A DNA stretch of 62,193 nucleotides from Bacteroidales bacterium (lineage in GTDB: Bacteria; Bacteroidota; Bacteroidia; Bacteroidales; Paludibacteraceae), in NCBI GenBank assembly GCA_015061185.1, contig SUWZ01000014.1:1-62193 (forward strand). Reading direction: 5' to 3'. Every line of letters starts with the position of its first letter. Positions within the stretch are counted from its first letter, which is position 1. The notes beneath the pieces are model-generated. The model worked only from the letters and a program-made list of their open reading frames with translations. It did not search any database and had not been told where the DNA came from. Of this stretch, positions 36,331-44,758 are shown in pieces. A program made the position numbers and the translations under genes.

Positions 36331-36338
36331 CAAAGATA
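36331..36338 (-). promoter_or_regulatory. -7 box of the kdsB unit
   Basis: Read on the minus strand it is TATCTTTG, about 53 bases upstream of the kdsB ATG. Confidence 0.6.
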
Positions 36339-36656
36339 GCATATTTTTTGTATTTGCTTTAGAAGTTATTTTAAATTTGTTGAAGGTAATTTTTATTAGG
36401 CTATTTCTTAGAGGGGGAGCGATACCTTGTCAACCCACTAAAATTAGAGGGGTGACATTCCCTTGAACATGGTCTGAAAGAGTTCATGAACATGTCTCAT
36501 TATAATGAGTTCTACCAAAAATCAAGCGGAGAGACTCATTCCGTTAGAAAGTTAGTTGAAATGAAAAGAATTCAATCTAACTTTCTAACCAAAACCATAG
36601 AAGACAATAGGCAACCAAAAAAAAATTACAACCTGAAACTTCCTTTTCCGGAAAAT
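36339..36656. other. Intergenic stretch with palindromes, between kdsB and the ECF sigma gene
   Basis: No convincing gene. It holds a perfect 14-base palindrome CTCATTATAATGAG (36496-36509) and an exact 13-base inverted repeat GTTAGAAAGTTAG (36543-36555) / CTAACTTTCTAAC (36577-36589) around a 21-base loop, placed just past the stop of the minus-strand sigma gene. No T run follows, so a terminator is only one option. Confidence 0.5.
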
Positions 36657-37163
36657 TTATCGATTGTAATCTTTTAGGATTTTTTGCAACCTCTGTCTTG
36701 CAAAAAAGATACGACTTTTTACCGTCCCAATCGGAAGATCCATTTTTTCTGCAATTTCATGATACTTAAATCCGGAAACATGCATTGAAAATGGGATTCT
36801 GTACTCATCACTAAAAGAATTTATACACGTCAAAATCTCTCTTACGGTAAAAGAGCCCTCTGGTGTTTCAATTCCGGAATCTTGAGGAAGATTTAAGTGA
36901 TAAAGTTCTTCACTTTGGTCAATCATCGTCTGGCTGCGGACGATTTTACGATAATTGTTGATAAAAATGTTTCGCATGATAGTGAAAACCCAGCCTTTGA
37001 AATTCACATTGTCAACGTACTTGTCTTGATTGTCAAGCGCTTTAAGTGTCGTATCCTGCAATAAATCCTGCGCATCGTCGCGGTTCAACGTAAGCGTATA
37101 GGCAAAATTTAATAGGTTACTCTGTAACCCCATTAACCGCTCTGAAAAGGTGTTGTTATCCAT
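36657..37163 (-). CDS. ECF-type sigma-70 family RNA polymerase sigma factor
   Basis: 168 residues. Region 2 (LLNFAYTLTLNRDDAQDLLQDTTLKAL, FKGWVFTIMRNIFINNYRK) and region 4 (IPFSMHVSGFKYHEIAEKMDLPIGTVKSRIFFARQRLQKIL) are complete. No anti-sigma factor, FecR or sensor is encoded beside it. The target regulon is unknown; no autoregulated promoter could be identified in the AT-rich upstream region. Confidence 0.93.
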   Translation of the reverse strand: MDNNTFSERLMGLQSNLLNFAYTLTLNRDDAQDLLQDTTLKALDNQDKYVDNVNFKGWVFTIMRNIFINNYRKIVRSQTMIDQSEELYHLNLPQDSGIETPEGSFTVREILTCINSFSDEYRIPFSMHVSGFKYHEIAEKMDLPIGTVKSRIFFARQRLQKILKDYNR

Positions 37164-37495
37164 AAAGTTATCAAATTAATGATAAGACAGTAACAAAACA
37201 ATCACACCAGCCATTTTGTTTTTACAAATTGTCATTTTTTTTCTTTTTTTTATAAATTAATGTTAGTCTGATTTCGGTGCAAATATATGTAATATTTTAA
37301 ATTATTATTTTACATGATTCATTTTTTTTTTTAATTTTTTTTTCATGAAGAAAATCACGTTTTTTATATGATTGATAATTAATAATTTATAGAATTATCT
37401 TTATCTGTATTAATAATAGTAATTTCTCTTTAAAGTTACCCAATTGGATGTTATTCTACTTCAGATAGAAAAATTGTTGCTATATGGAGAATGTA

Positions 37496-37645
37496 AGAAG
37501 CTGTTTAAATTTTTTATTAATTTGTTTTTGAGTTTTTCTTTTTTTCTTTTTCGGCATCATTGAGACTCTTTTAGGTAGGTTCTATAAATTCATTTCGAGG
37601 GATTTTTGAATTTATTTCAAGTAAATTGCTTTACGAAAGAAGGGA
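37496..37645. repeat. Truncated MITE-A/MITE-B composite
   Basis: MITE-A left half (AGAAGCTGTTTAAATTTTTT .. TCGGCATCATTGAGACTCTTTT, 37496-37572) passes straight into the MITE-B left part (AGGTAGGTTCTATAAATTCA .. GTAAATTGCTTTACGAAAGA, from 37573). The switch point is the same as in the complete composite at 43521. The right halves are missing. The remainder of the 37164-37892 gap is AT-rich, with the nfeD promoter at its end. Confidence 0.8.
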
Positions 37646-37838
37646 ATAGTTTTGCATTCAAGAATTTGCAAATCCGCAAAAAAAAGGTAGGCGTATCAAG
37701 AGTTCTTATTTTATCGAAATGTTGTCAATTTCTATTACAATGCAGAAAAATGTCACGCTGTAGAGAAAAAGATAAAAACAAAAGAGAATTAGATGCTAAA
37801 AAAAACGAATAGTCGTTTTATTTCATTTGATAATTTTG

Positions 37839-37846
37839 TACATTTG
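37839..37846 (+). promoter_or_regulatory. -7 box of nfeD
   Basis: TACATTTG matches TAnnTTTG, 46 bases before the ATG at 37893. Confidence 0.6.
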
Positions 37847-37892
37847 TTCCAAACTATATTTTGTTATGTATTTGATATAAAAGTTTAAAATT

Positions 37893-39287
37893 ATGATGAA
37901 AAATAGATTTTTTAAGATTGTTATATTTTTAATGATGTTTCTGCTCTCATTCTCTTTGTATGCAGAGGCAAAAAACTATTATCAAATAACAATTGACCGA
38001 GATATTGATGCTACAGCATGGTTAGATTTAAAGATGGGCATTATGGAGGCTGAGAAGAAAGCATCTGATGCAGTAATTCTTAATTTGAATACATACGGAG
38101 GGGTGGTATTGTATGCAGATTCAATGAGAACTTTAATTTTGAATACAGAGATTCCTGTGTATGTATTTATTAATAATAATGCAGCATCTGCAGGAGCTTT
38201 AATATCCATAGCATGTGATAGCATATATATGGTAAGAGGGGCTAATATAGGTGCAGCAACAGTTGTTTCAGGAGAGTCCGGAGAAAAAGCAATGGACAAA
38301 TATCAATCCTATATGAGGGCTATAATGCGTTCTACGGCTGAAGCACAAGGTAAGAAGACGGTTACAACATCAGGAGTGGAGACAGAGGTATGGAGAAGAG
38401 ATCCACTAATAGCAGAAGCTATGGTTGACGAGATTGTGGTAGTAGAAGGAATTGATGACTCTACACATATTTTGACGTTTACAGCGGAGGAGGCTGTGAA
38501 AAATGGTTACTGCGAAGGAATTTATAAAAATGTAGATCAAATAATCCGTCATTCTCTTAATGCAACCGATTATGAAGTTGAGTACTATGAATCAGATTTT
38601 TGGACAAAGTTAAAAGGGTGGTTGTTAAATCCTTATTTACAGTCAGTTTTGATAATGATTATAGTAGGAGGAATTTATTTTGAGTTGCAAACTCCCGGAA
38701 TTGGTTTTGCTTTATGTGCTTCAATAGTGGCAGGACTTTTATATTTTGCACCGCTCTATTTTGACGGGTACGCCGATGCTTGGGAAGGTGCTGTCATTGT
38801 AGTAGGAGTATTACTTTTGCTCCTCGAAATATTTGTCGTCCCGGGATTTGGAATATTTGGTATAGTCGGTATTATCTGTCTTTTTGGTGGACTATTCTTA
38901 AGTATGGTGGACAATGATTTATTCGATTTTGAATTAATCTCATCTGAACGTATTATTAATTCTATTATTGCCATCGGAATTTCTATGCTTGGTTCTATAG
39001 CATTAATCATCTACTTAACATCAAAAATTGGTAGCGATGGAATCTTTAAAGATTTGGCATTGACAACCTCACAAGATATTGAAGATGGATATGTAGGGGT
39101 TGACACTCAGTCTGAAAGTTTAATCGGGAAAGAGGGGGTGACAAGCACTGTTTTATGCCCTTCCGGAAAAGTTGTTGTTGATGGGGAATATTATGATGCA
39201 ATTTCTGAGACAGGATATATTGAAGAGGGGGAGAGCATCATTGTTAGAAAATTCTCAACCGGACAATTATATGTTAGAAAAAAATGA
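37893..39287 (+). CDS. NfeD-type membrane-bound ClpP-class serine protease (long form)
   Basis: 464 residues. A signal peptide is followed by a ClpP-like protease domain with the nucleophile in NNNAASAGALISIACDSIYM, then four to five membrane helices (about 250-390) and a C-terminal OB-fold (about 400-464, LIGKEGVTSTVLCPSGKVVVDGEYYDA). Long NfeD proteins work with flotillin/stomatin partners in membrane quality control; floA lies upstream at 30939. Its stop overlaps the M16 start by four bases (ATGA), so translation is likely coupled. Confidence 0.92.
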   Translation: MMKNRFFKIVIFLMMFLLSFSLYAEAKNYYQITIDRDIDATAWLDLKMGIMEAEKKASDAVILNLNTYGGVVLYADSMRTLILNTEIPVYVFINNNAASAGALISIACDSIYMVRGANIGAATVVSGESGEKAMDKYQSYMRAIMRSTAEAQGKKTVTTSGVETEVWRRDPLIAEAMVDEIVVVEGIDDSTHILTFTAEEAVKNGYCEGIYKNVDQIIRHSLNATDYEVEYYESDFWTKLKGWLLNPYLQSVLIMIIVGGIYFELQTPGIGFALCASIVAGLLYFAPLYFDGYADAWEGAVIVVGVLLLLLEIFVVPGFGIFGIVGIICLFGGLFLSMVDNDLFDFELISSERIINSIIAIGISMLGSIALIIYLTSKIGSDGIFKDLALTTSQDIEDGYVGVDTQSESLIGKEGVTSTVLCPSGKVVVDGEYYDAISETGYIEEGESIIVRKFSTGQLYVRKK

Positions 39288-40525
39288 TGAAAATTAATAA
39301 GTTTATATTACCCAATGGATTGCGGGTTATACATCATGAGAATCCGCAATCTGCATTAGTGGTTGTAAATACGTTGTATGATGTGGGTTCTAAAGATGAG
39401 GATCCTCAGCATACCGGCTTTGCGCATCTATTTGAACATTTGATGTTTGGAGGATCTGTGAATGCTCCGTCCTTTGATGAGCCTATACAAAATTCAGGAG
39501 GTGAAAATAATGCGTGGACGAGTGTTGATTATACAAATTATTATGTTGTCCTTCCAGCTAATAATGTTGAAATTGCTTTTTGGTTGGAATCAGACAGAAT
39601 GTTAAGTTTGGATTTCAATCCTAAAAGTTTAGATGTTCAACGTCATGTTGTTTGTGAGGAGTTTAAACAACGTTGCTTGAATCAACCCTACGGGGATATA
39701 TCTCATCTTTTACGACCGATGCTCTTTAAAGAACATCCTTATCAATGGCCAACCATAGGAAAAGAACTCTCTCATATTGAGGATGCCTCGTTAGAACAAG
39801 TAAAAGAATTCTTTTTTTCTCATTATGCTCCTAATAATGCAATTTTATCAGTTGTCGGAAATATTACCTTGCAAAAATGCAAAGAACTGGTCGAAAAATG
39901 GTATGGGGATATTCCGGCTCGCAAAATTAATAAACGTCAATTGCCGAAAGAACCCCAGCAAACAGAGTTACGTTTGCTTGAGGTGGAACGAGATGTGCCA
40001 ACAAATTTGATATATCTAGTTTTTCACACCCCTGATAGATTGTCTTCCGACTTTTACATATCTGATATTATTTCAGATATTTTAGCCAACGGAAATTCAG
40101 CTCGTTTATATCAACGACTGGTTAAGAGAGACAAATTATTTGTTAATGTAAATGCATACGTTTCGGGGGATATAGAAGAGGGGTTGTTTTATCTTACAGG
40201 CTATTTGGCAGAAGGTGTTGATTTTGATACTGCACAAAAAGCGTTATGGAAAGAGATAGAAATATTGCAGCAAGAACAGGTAGAGGAGAGCGAATTGGAA
40301 AAATTAAAAAATAAGTTTGAATCTACTTTTTTGCTTAATAATATGGATTTAATGAATTTAGCTTCTAATTTAGCTTTTTATGAATTGTTAGGAGATGTAA
40401 ATCTTATTAATGAAGAGGTTGCAAAATATCGTTCATTAACAGCTGAAAAAATTCAAACTTTTGCTCAAAAAGTATTTACGAAAGAAAATAGTTCTATCCT
40501 GTATTATAAAAAGAAAAATGAATAA
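39284..40525 (+). CDS. M16 family zinc peptidase, catalytic subunit
   Basis: 413 residues. His48-Leu-Phe-Glu51-His52 (GFAHLFEHLMFGGS) is the inverted zinc motif, with Glu126 (VVCEEF) as the likely third ligand 74 residues on. The C-terminal half lacks the Arg/Tyr pair at the place where the other M16 chain has it (here KRDKLFVNV). This is the profile of the catalytic member of a heterodimer. There is no signal peptide. It is coupled to nfeD upstream and overlaps the DUF2238 gene downstream by eight bases. Confidence 0.9.
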   Translation: MMKINKFILPNGLRVIHHENPQSALVVVNTLYDVGSKDEDPQHTGFAHLFEHLMFGGSVNAPSFDEPIQNSGGENNAWTSVDYTNYYVVLPANNVEIAFWLESDRMLSLDFNPKSLDVQRHVVCEEFKQRCLNQPYGDISHLLRPMLFKEHPYQWPTIGKELSHIEDASLEQVKEFFFSHYAPNNAILSVVGNITLQKCKELVEKWYGDIPARKINKRQLPKEPQQTELRLLEVERDVPTNLIYLVFHTPDRLSSDFYISDIISDILANGNSARLYQRLVKRDKLFVNVNAYVSGDIEEGLFYLTGYLAEGVDFDTAQKALWKEIEILQQEQVEESELEKLKNKFESTFLLNNMDLMNLASNLAFYELLGDVNLINEEVAKYRSLTAEKIQTFAQKVFTKENSSILYYKKKNE

Positions 40526-41141
40526 ATTGGGAATTATATGTAATATGGCATTGGGGTATAAATTTTTGTTATTACTAACGCTTTTATCAGGGTTGATTTC
40601 ATACGATCCAATGACATGGTTCATGGAAGTTTTGCCTGCAATTGTCGGACTTTTGGTTGTTATTTACCTATACACAACTGGGGTAACTTTCTCACCATTG
40701 CTCACGACTGTAATTGTTATTCATGTCTTTATTTTAGTTATAGGAGGTATATTTACCTATCCGAGAGTACCTTTTTTTGGTCCGGATGATTTTCTTGGGG
40801 ATACATTAGATTGGTCTCGAAATAATTATGATAAGTTGGGGCATTTTATGCAAGGTTTTACCCCTTTCATAGCAACCAAGGAGATGTTGGTTAAGCGTAA
40901 TATATTGCGAAGAGGAGCGATGTTAATTTTTTTATCTATTTCTGTTTCTTTGGCTGTTAGTGCATTATATGAGTTGGTCGAATACGCCTCATTGTTATGC
41001 TTAGGAGATGGAGCAGAAGATTTTATTGGAGCACAAGGAGATCCCTTTGATACGCAAACCGATATATTTTGGGCGATGATAGGAGCAATTGTAGCATCGT
41101 TTGTTGCTGCACCCTATAAGTACAAGATAGTGAAAAGTTAG
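40518..41141 (+). CDS. DUF2238 (YjdF-like) inner-membrane protein
   Basis: About 207 residues from the ATG at 40518; a longer frame would lie mostly within the M16 gene. Six hydrophobic segments. YPRVPFFGPDDFLG, YDKLGHFMQGFTPFIATKEML, ALYELVEYASLLCLGD and GDPFDTQTDIFWAMIGAIVAS match DUF2238. Conserved His and acidic residues in the membrane hint at metal or proton handling, but function is unknown. Third gene of the nfeD unit. Confidence 0.87.
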   Translation: MNKLGIICNMALGYKFLLLLTLLSGLISYDPMTWFMEVLPAIVGLLVVIYLYTTGVTFSPLLTTVIVIHVFILVIGGIFTYPRVPFFGPDDFLGDTLDWSRNNYDKLGHFMQGFTPFIATKEMLVKRNILRRGAMLIFLSISVSLAVSALYELVEYASLLCLGDGAEDFIGAQGDPFDTQTDIFWAMIGAIVASFVAAPYKYKIVKS

Positions 41142-41207
41142 AATTTAATAAAGAACATGGAAAAATGATTTTGATGAAGATTATTTCTCCAATTCGTATA
41201 ATTATTG

Positions 41208-41215
41208 TATCTTCG
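41208..41215 (+). promoter_or_regulatory. -7 box overlapping the porin start (probable leaderless mRNA)
   Basis: TATCTTCG, one mismatch from TAnnTTTG, ends only five bases before the ATG at 41221. Transcription would start at or next to the A of the start codon. Confidence 0.5.
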
Positions 41216-41220
41216 CAGCG

Positions 41221-43284
41221 ATGAAAAAAGGGATATACATATTCATCTCGTTGTTCTGTTTCATAGCTTCGTCTATGGCAGAAGAAAGTGTTGTTGACAC
41301 GATGGAAGTCAAAGAGATTGAGAAACCTAAAAATATCTATTGTTGGACTTATAGTGATGACATAGGAACAGAAATAGAGGGGGGGATAGATACTTCCATG
41401 AATAATTTCTATGTTAATAATAAGGCACTAAGAGAGACAATCGCTTTACAATATTTAGGCAATTTAGGTTCTCCGGCACAATCAGCGATCTATATGGATC
41501 GTATCAATAGAACAGATTATTTATTCTTTAGACCCTATCAAATTTATTATAAGCCGGTTAACGAAATTCTATTTTTCAATACGAAGTTACCTTTTTCTTA
41601 CATCAACTACTATAGTGGAGGTACAACCAATAGGGATAATAGACGCTTAAATGGATTATTTACTGTAAATGTAAATCCAAAGTTTAATATTGGTATGTAT
41701 GGTGATTGGACAAAGGCTTATGGAGCCTATCAAAGTTTATCTACAAAAAATTATAATTCGGGATTTTGGGGAACATACAAAGGACGACATAATGAGGTGG
41801 CTGCAGCTATTTCATTTAATGGATATGAAAATTATGAAAGTGGGGGATTTACCAATGATAATTATATAACAGACCCCAAAAATACCGGTAATACAGAGGC
41901 TAGATTAATACCGGTATTTTGGGAGGATGGTCATTGGAACAAACTTAGGAACTGGAATGCTTTTTTGAACTATAAATTTCATATTGGTTTTGATAAAGAA
42001 ATTCCGGTAAATGACGATTCATCTACCTACGAGTTTATTCCGGTAACCTCTATTGTTTATACATTCAAGTCAGAATTGGATAGGAAAAGGTTTTATGAAA
42101 GTAAATTTAACCCGGAAAGTAATATAGACTCATTTTATCATGCCTATAATCTTTCCGATTCTTTATTGTATAATACAGCTTCTACTTTGGATTCCTCTCG
42201 TTATTGGCAAATGGACCATACTTTGGGAGTAGTATTAAACGAAGAGTACAATACTTTGATGAAGTTTGGTTTTGCAGCCTACGTCTCAGCAAAAATTAGA
42301 AAATATTCTTACTTAGACAAAGAGTTATCTCTCAATAGTGGAGAAGTTTCAGAAGTGCAAAAAAATGCAGGGTATTTGATGAACTTGCGTTATAATAACA
42401 CTTTTAGAAATAGAGTAGGAGTGGGGGCTAAGTTATTTAAAAATACCGGAGAGGCATTTACCTATTCTATTTTTGGAGAGTACTATTTTATCAATGAAAA
42501 AAAGAATGCCGCATCTTTCAACTTTGGTGGAAATATCTCAAGTAAAGCTAATTGGGGTAAACAAAGAGTTGAAATTGAAGCTAAGGCTAATTATGAGCAT
42601 TATTGTCCTGATTTTTTTGAAGAGTACTACTTCTCTAATCATATAGAGTGGAACAACGATTTTGAAAACAAACAGGATTTCAATTTATATGGAAGTTTAT
42701 CTTTCCCAACGTTTGCATTCTACGATGGGTTAGGACTGACATTTAAGGCTGGATTAAATAATCTGAAAAATTATGTTTTTTGGAATGAAAAAGCAATGCC
42801 AGAACAATATGAAAATAATTTGCAACTTTTAACCCTGAGCGTAAGGCAATTGGGAAGGGTTTGGCGCATTCATTGGAATAATGAATTGACATTCCAACAA
42901 TGTAGCAATGATCGTGTATTGCCTCTTCCTAAGTTAAGTTGGTATTCAAGTGCTTATTTCCAATTCAGTCATATCTTAAAGGTGTTGAATATACAAGCAG
43001 GAGTTGATTTTAGATGGAATTCTGCTTATTATGCTCCTAATTATTATCCTGCAACCACACAATTTTTTATACAGGATAGTGAATCGAAAAATTACACAAA
43101 GTACGGTAACTATGTGTATATGAATGCTTTTGTTAATTTTCAATTAAAAGGGGTTCGCTTTTATGTAGAGTTTAATCATTTGAACAAAATTTGGTCCAAT
43201 AAGTATAATTATTTGATATTGAGGGGTTATGCATTAGATCCGTCTTACTTAAAATTAGGAGTTAGCGCAACTTTGGCAAGATAG
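41221..43284 (+). CDS. Putative outer-membrane porin (Bacteroidetes porin family)
   Basis: 687 residues. The signal peptide ends SSMAEES. YLGNLGSPAQSAIYMDR, FFRPYQIYYKP and FFNTKLPFSYINYYSGG are the conserved N-terminal block of the Bacteroidetes 'putative porin' family. The rest alternates short aromatic-rich strands typical of a large beta-barrel (HYCPDFFEEYYFSNHIEWNN, FRNRVGVGAKLF), ending in a strand-like LKLGVSATLAR. It probably allows diffusion of small solutes; specificity is unknown. Confidence 0.85.
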   Translation: MKKGIYIFISLFCFIASSMAEESVVDTMEVKEIEKPKNIYCWTYSDDIGTEIEGGIDTSMNNFYVNNKALRETIALQYLGNLGSPAQSAIYMDRINRTDYLFFRPYQIYYKPVNEILFFNTKLPFSYINYYSGGTTNRDNRRLNGLFTVNVNPKFNIGMYGDWTKAYGAYQSLSTKNYNSGFWGTYKGRHNEVAAAISFNGYENYESGGFTNDNYITDPKNTGNTEARLIPVFWEDGHWNKLRNWNAFLNYKFHIGFDKEIPVNDDSSTYEFIPVTSIVYTFKSELDRKRFYESKFNPESNIDSFYHAYNLSDSLLYNTASTLDSSRYWQMDHTLGVVLNEEYNTLMKFGFAAYVSAKIRKYSYLDKELSLNSGEVSEVQKNAGYLMNLRYNNTFRNRVGVGAKLFKNTGEAFTYSIFGEYYFINEKKNAASFNFGGNISSKANWGKQRVEIEAKANYEHYCPDFFEEYYFSNHIEWNNDFENKQDFNLYGSLSFPTFAFYDGLGLTFKAGLNNLKNYVFWNEKAMPEQYENNLQLLTLSVRQLGRVWRIHWNNELTFQQCSNDRVLPLPKLSWYSSAYFQFSHILKVLNIQAGVDFRWNSAYYAPNYYPATTQFFIQDSESKNYTKYGNYVYMNAFVNFQLKGVRFYVEFNHLNKIWSNKYNYLILRGYALDPSYLKLGVSATLAR

Positions 43285-43360
43285 TGTTTATACAACTCTC
43301 TGAAGTTTGTTATATACAATAAATGGAGAGATATTTCAAAATTTCTTTATCTTTGTAGAA

Positions 43361-43500
43361 ACTTAAAAGCAGAAATTAGGGGCTTATATCTGAATCCGAA
43401 TGCTGATGCGTTTTTCATAGGTTTGAACAGCAAAATCTTTCAGTCGGAGGACTGAGTAGAAGCCTAACTCCAAATTTTCACTATATTTGTTGGGCAGATA
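43361..43500 (+). ncRNA. Candidate structured small RNA
   Basis: A TATCTTTG box at 43348-43355 has no gene behind it. The following about 135 bases, free of MITE sequence, can fold: GGCTT (43381-43385) with AAGCC (43460-43464), extended by AAATT/AATTT outside; TGCTG with CAGCA inside; and TCAGTC-GGAG-GACTGA as a terminal hairpin. It ends at GGGCAGATAAAAAAAC before MITE-A copy 3. Its size and closing stem recall 6S-like RNAs or Bacteroidales RNA motifs, but no class can be assigned by eye. Confidence 0.4.
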
Positions 43501-43520
43501 AAAAAACTTTGATAAATCTA

Positions 43521-43915
43521 AGAAGCTGTTTAAATTTTATTTAAAAAAAAATTTAGAGTTTCACTCTCTTATTTTCGGCATCTTTGAGATTCTTTTAGGT
43601 GGGTTCTATAAATTCATTTCGAGGAATTTTTGAATTTATTTCGAGTAAATTGCTGTGCGAAAGAAGGAAGCAGTGCAAGCACTGTGACCGACTGACAAGC
43701 AGCAATTTGCCAAAATAAATCAAAAAGTACCGAAAAGTTTATCAATCTTCGATTTACACTTTTTAAATTTTAAACGGTGAATTTATAGAACTCACCTTAA
43801 ACCTATTTTTATTCTCCTTTTTTGATAATAGTCCACTATTTTCTGCAAAAGAAGACTAAAAATAGATTTAAAAATCTCTCTCAAATAGGCTCGAAATAAA
43901 ATTTAAACAACTTCT
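43521..43915. repeat. MITE-A copy 3 interrupted by a MITE-B element
   Basis: The left end AGAAGCTGTTTAAATTTTAT and right end AATAAAATTTAAACAACTTCT (last 20 bases inverted-complementary) are intact. The internal MITE-A blocks (TCGGCATCTTTGAGATTC and TTTTTTGATAATAGTCCACT) are separated by 201 bases of MITE-B. Removing MITE-B rejoins the order seen in uninterrupted copies. Confidence 0.88.
43597..43797. repeat. Complete MITE-B element nested in MITE-A
   Basis: It begins AGGTGGGTTCTATAAATTCA and ends TGAATTTATAGAACTCACCT, its inverted repeat. The centre holds AAGCAGTGCAAGCACTGTGACC and GACTGACAAGCAGCAATTTG, shared with 44759-44999 and, inverted, with 12993-13137. No open reading frame; mobilised in trans if at all. 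Confidence 0.85.
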
Positions 43916-44015
43916 AAAAAACAATTTGTGGCAAAAAGTATTTTATTAATATCCTATTTTAAGTAGATAATAGAGATAAAACACACTATAATAATACATG
44001 ATTACCAAAAAATAT

Positions 44016-44023
44016 TATCTTTG
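44016..44023 (+). promoter_or_regulatory. -7 box of the solute-binding lipoprotein gene
   Basis: TATCTTTG ends nine bases before the first ATG (44033) and 15 before the second (44039), giving a very short leader. Confidence 0.65.
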
Positions 44024-44032
44024 TAAAAACGT

Positions 44033-44749
44033 ATGCTTATGAGTAGAACTATAAAATTGGTAATAACTATTTATCTTGCATTCTGTGGCCTTACATCTTG
44101 TGTGAAAATCCAAGAGAAGTTTGGAACACAAAAACAATTTATTGTAGTGGTAGAAGATACTGTTGGAGAACAATATATGTGGGCAAATAAATTTTGTGAT
44201 TCATTAAATTTACCTACAGTTTATATAGTAAATCCCAATTTATCAAGGTGCATAGAGGGAATTAAAACAGGTGAATATGATTTACTAGCAAAAAAAATTG
44301 TTATAACATCAGATTTAAGAGAAAAAGTCGCATTTACAAATAATTTAAGTGTTGATAAACAGGTGCTTATTCAACGAGTATGTGATGACACCACATGTAT
44401 TTACATAGATGATTTGATTAAGATGGAAGGAAAAAGCATATATGTTACATCTGCATCACCATCCATTTTGCGATTAGAGAATATTCAGCATGAAATAGGA
44501 GCAAATTTTGAAATTATAGAAACACCATATGCACAATGTGATATTCTTTTGGAACAATTATCCAGCGGAGCAATAGATTATATTGCATGTGATTATGAAA
44601 CAGCAAAAGACAAAATTGAACAATATCCAAATTTGGACATAAAAACTATTATCAGTTTTTCTCAATTTAAAGCATGGGCTGTAAACATAGACTCCACTCA
44701 ATTGTTAAATAAATTGAATGATTTTTTACAGAAAGAGATTTCAAAGTAA
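44033..44749 (+). CDS. Family 3 extracellular solute-binding-like lipoprotein
   Basis: 238 residues (ATG at 44039 is an alternative start). The lipobox is GLTSC. CIEGIKTGEYDLLAKKIVITSDLREKVAFTNNL and LEQLSSGAIDYIACDYETAKDKIEQYPNL match the two-lobed SBP_bac_3 fold of amino-acid-binding proteins and of the MltF N-terminal domain. There is no transporter permease or transglycosylase domain nearby, so it may be a ligand sensor rather than a transporter part. It is framed by MITE copies 111 bases upstream and nine bases downstream. Confidence 0.83.
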   Translation: MLMSRTIKLVITIYLAFCGLTSCVKIQEKFGTQKQFIVVVEDTVGEQYMWANKFCDSLNLPTVYIVNPNLSRCIEGIKTGEYDLLAKKIVITSDLREKVAFTNNLSVDKQVLIQRVCDDTTCIYIDDLIKMEGKSIYVTSASPSILRLENIQHEIGANFEIIETPYAQCDILLEQLSSGAIDYIACDYETAKDKIEQYPNLDIKTIISFSQFKAWAVNIDSTQLLNKLNDFLQKEISK

Positions 44750-44758
44750 TTTCTATTA

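Noticed and set aside
36486-36677. 63-codon plus-strand frame before the ECF sigma gene
   Set aside because: It spans palindromes, runs antisense into the sigma gene end and has no recognisable protein features.
37606-37812. 68-codon plus-strand frame before nfeD
   Set aside because: Its first part is MITE-B sequence and the rest is Lys-rich AT-biased translation; no start signal.
43361-43500. Signal recognition particle RNA
   Set aside because: The GGAG tetraloop hairpin is suggestive, but the conserved AGCAG strand of the SRP internal loop is missing.
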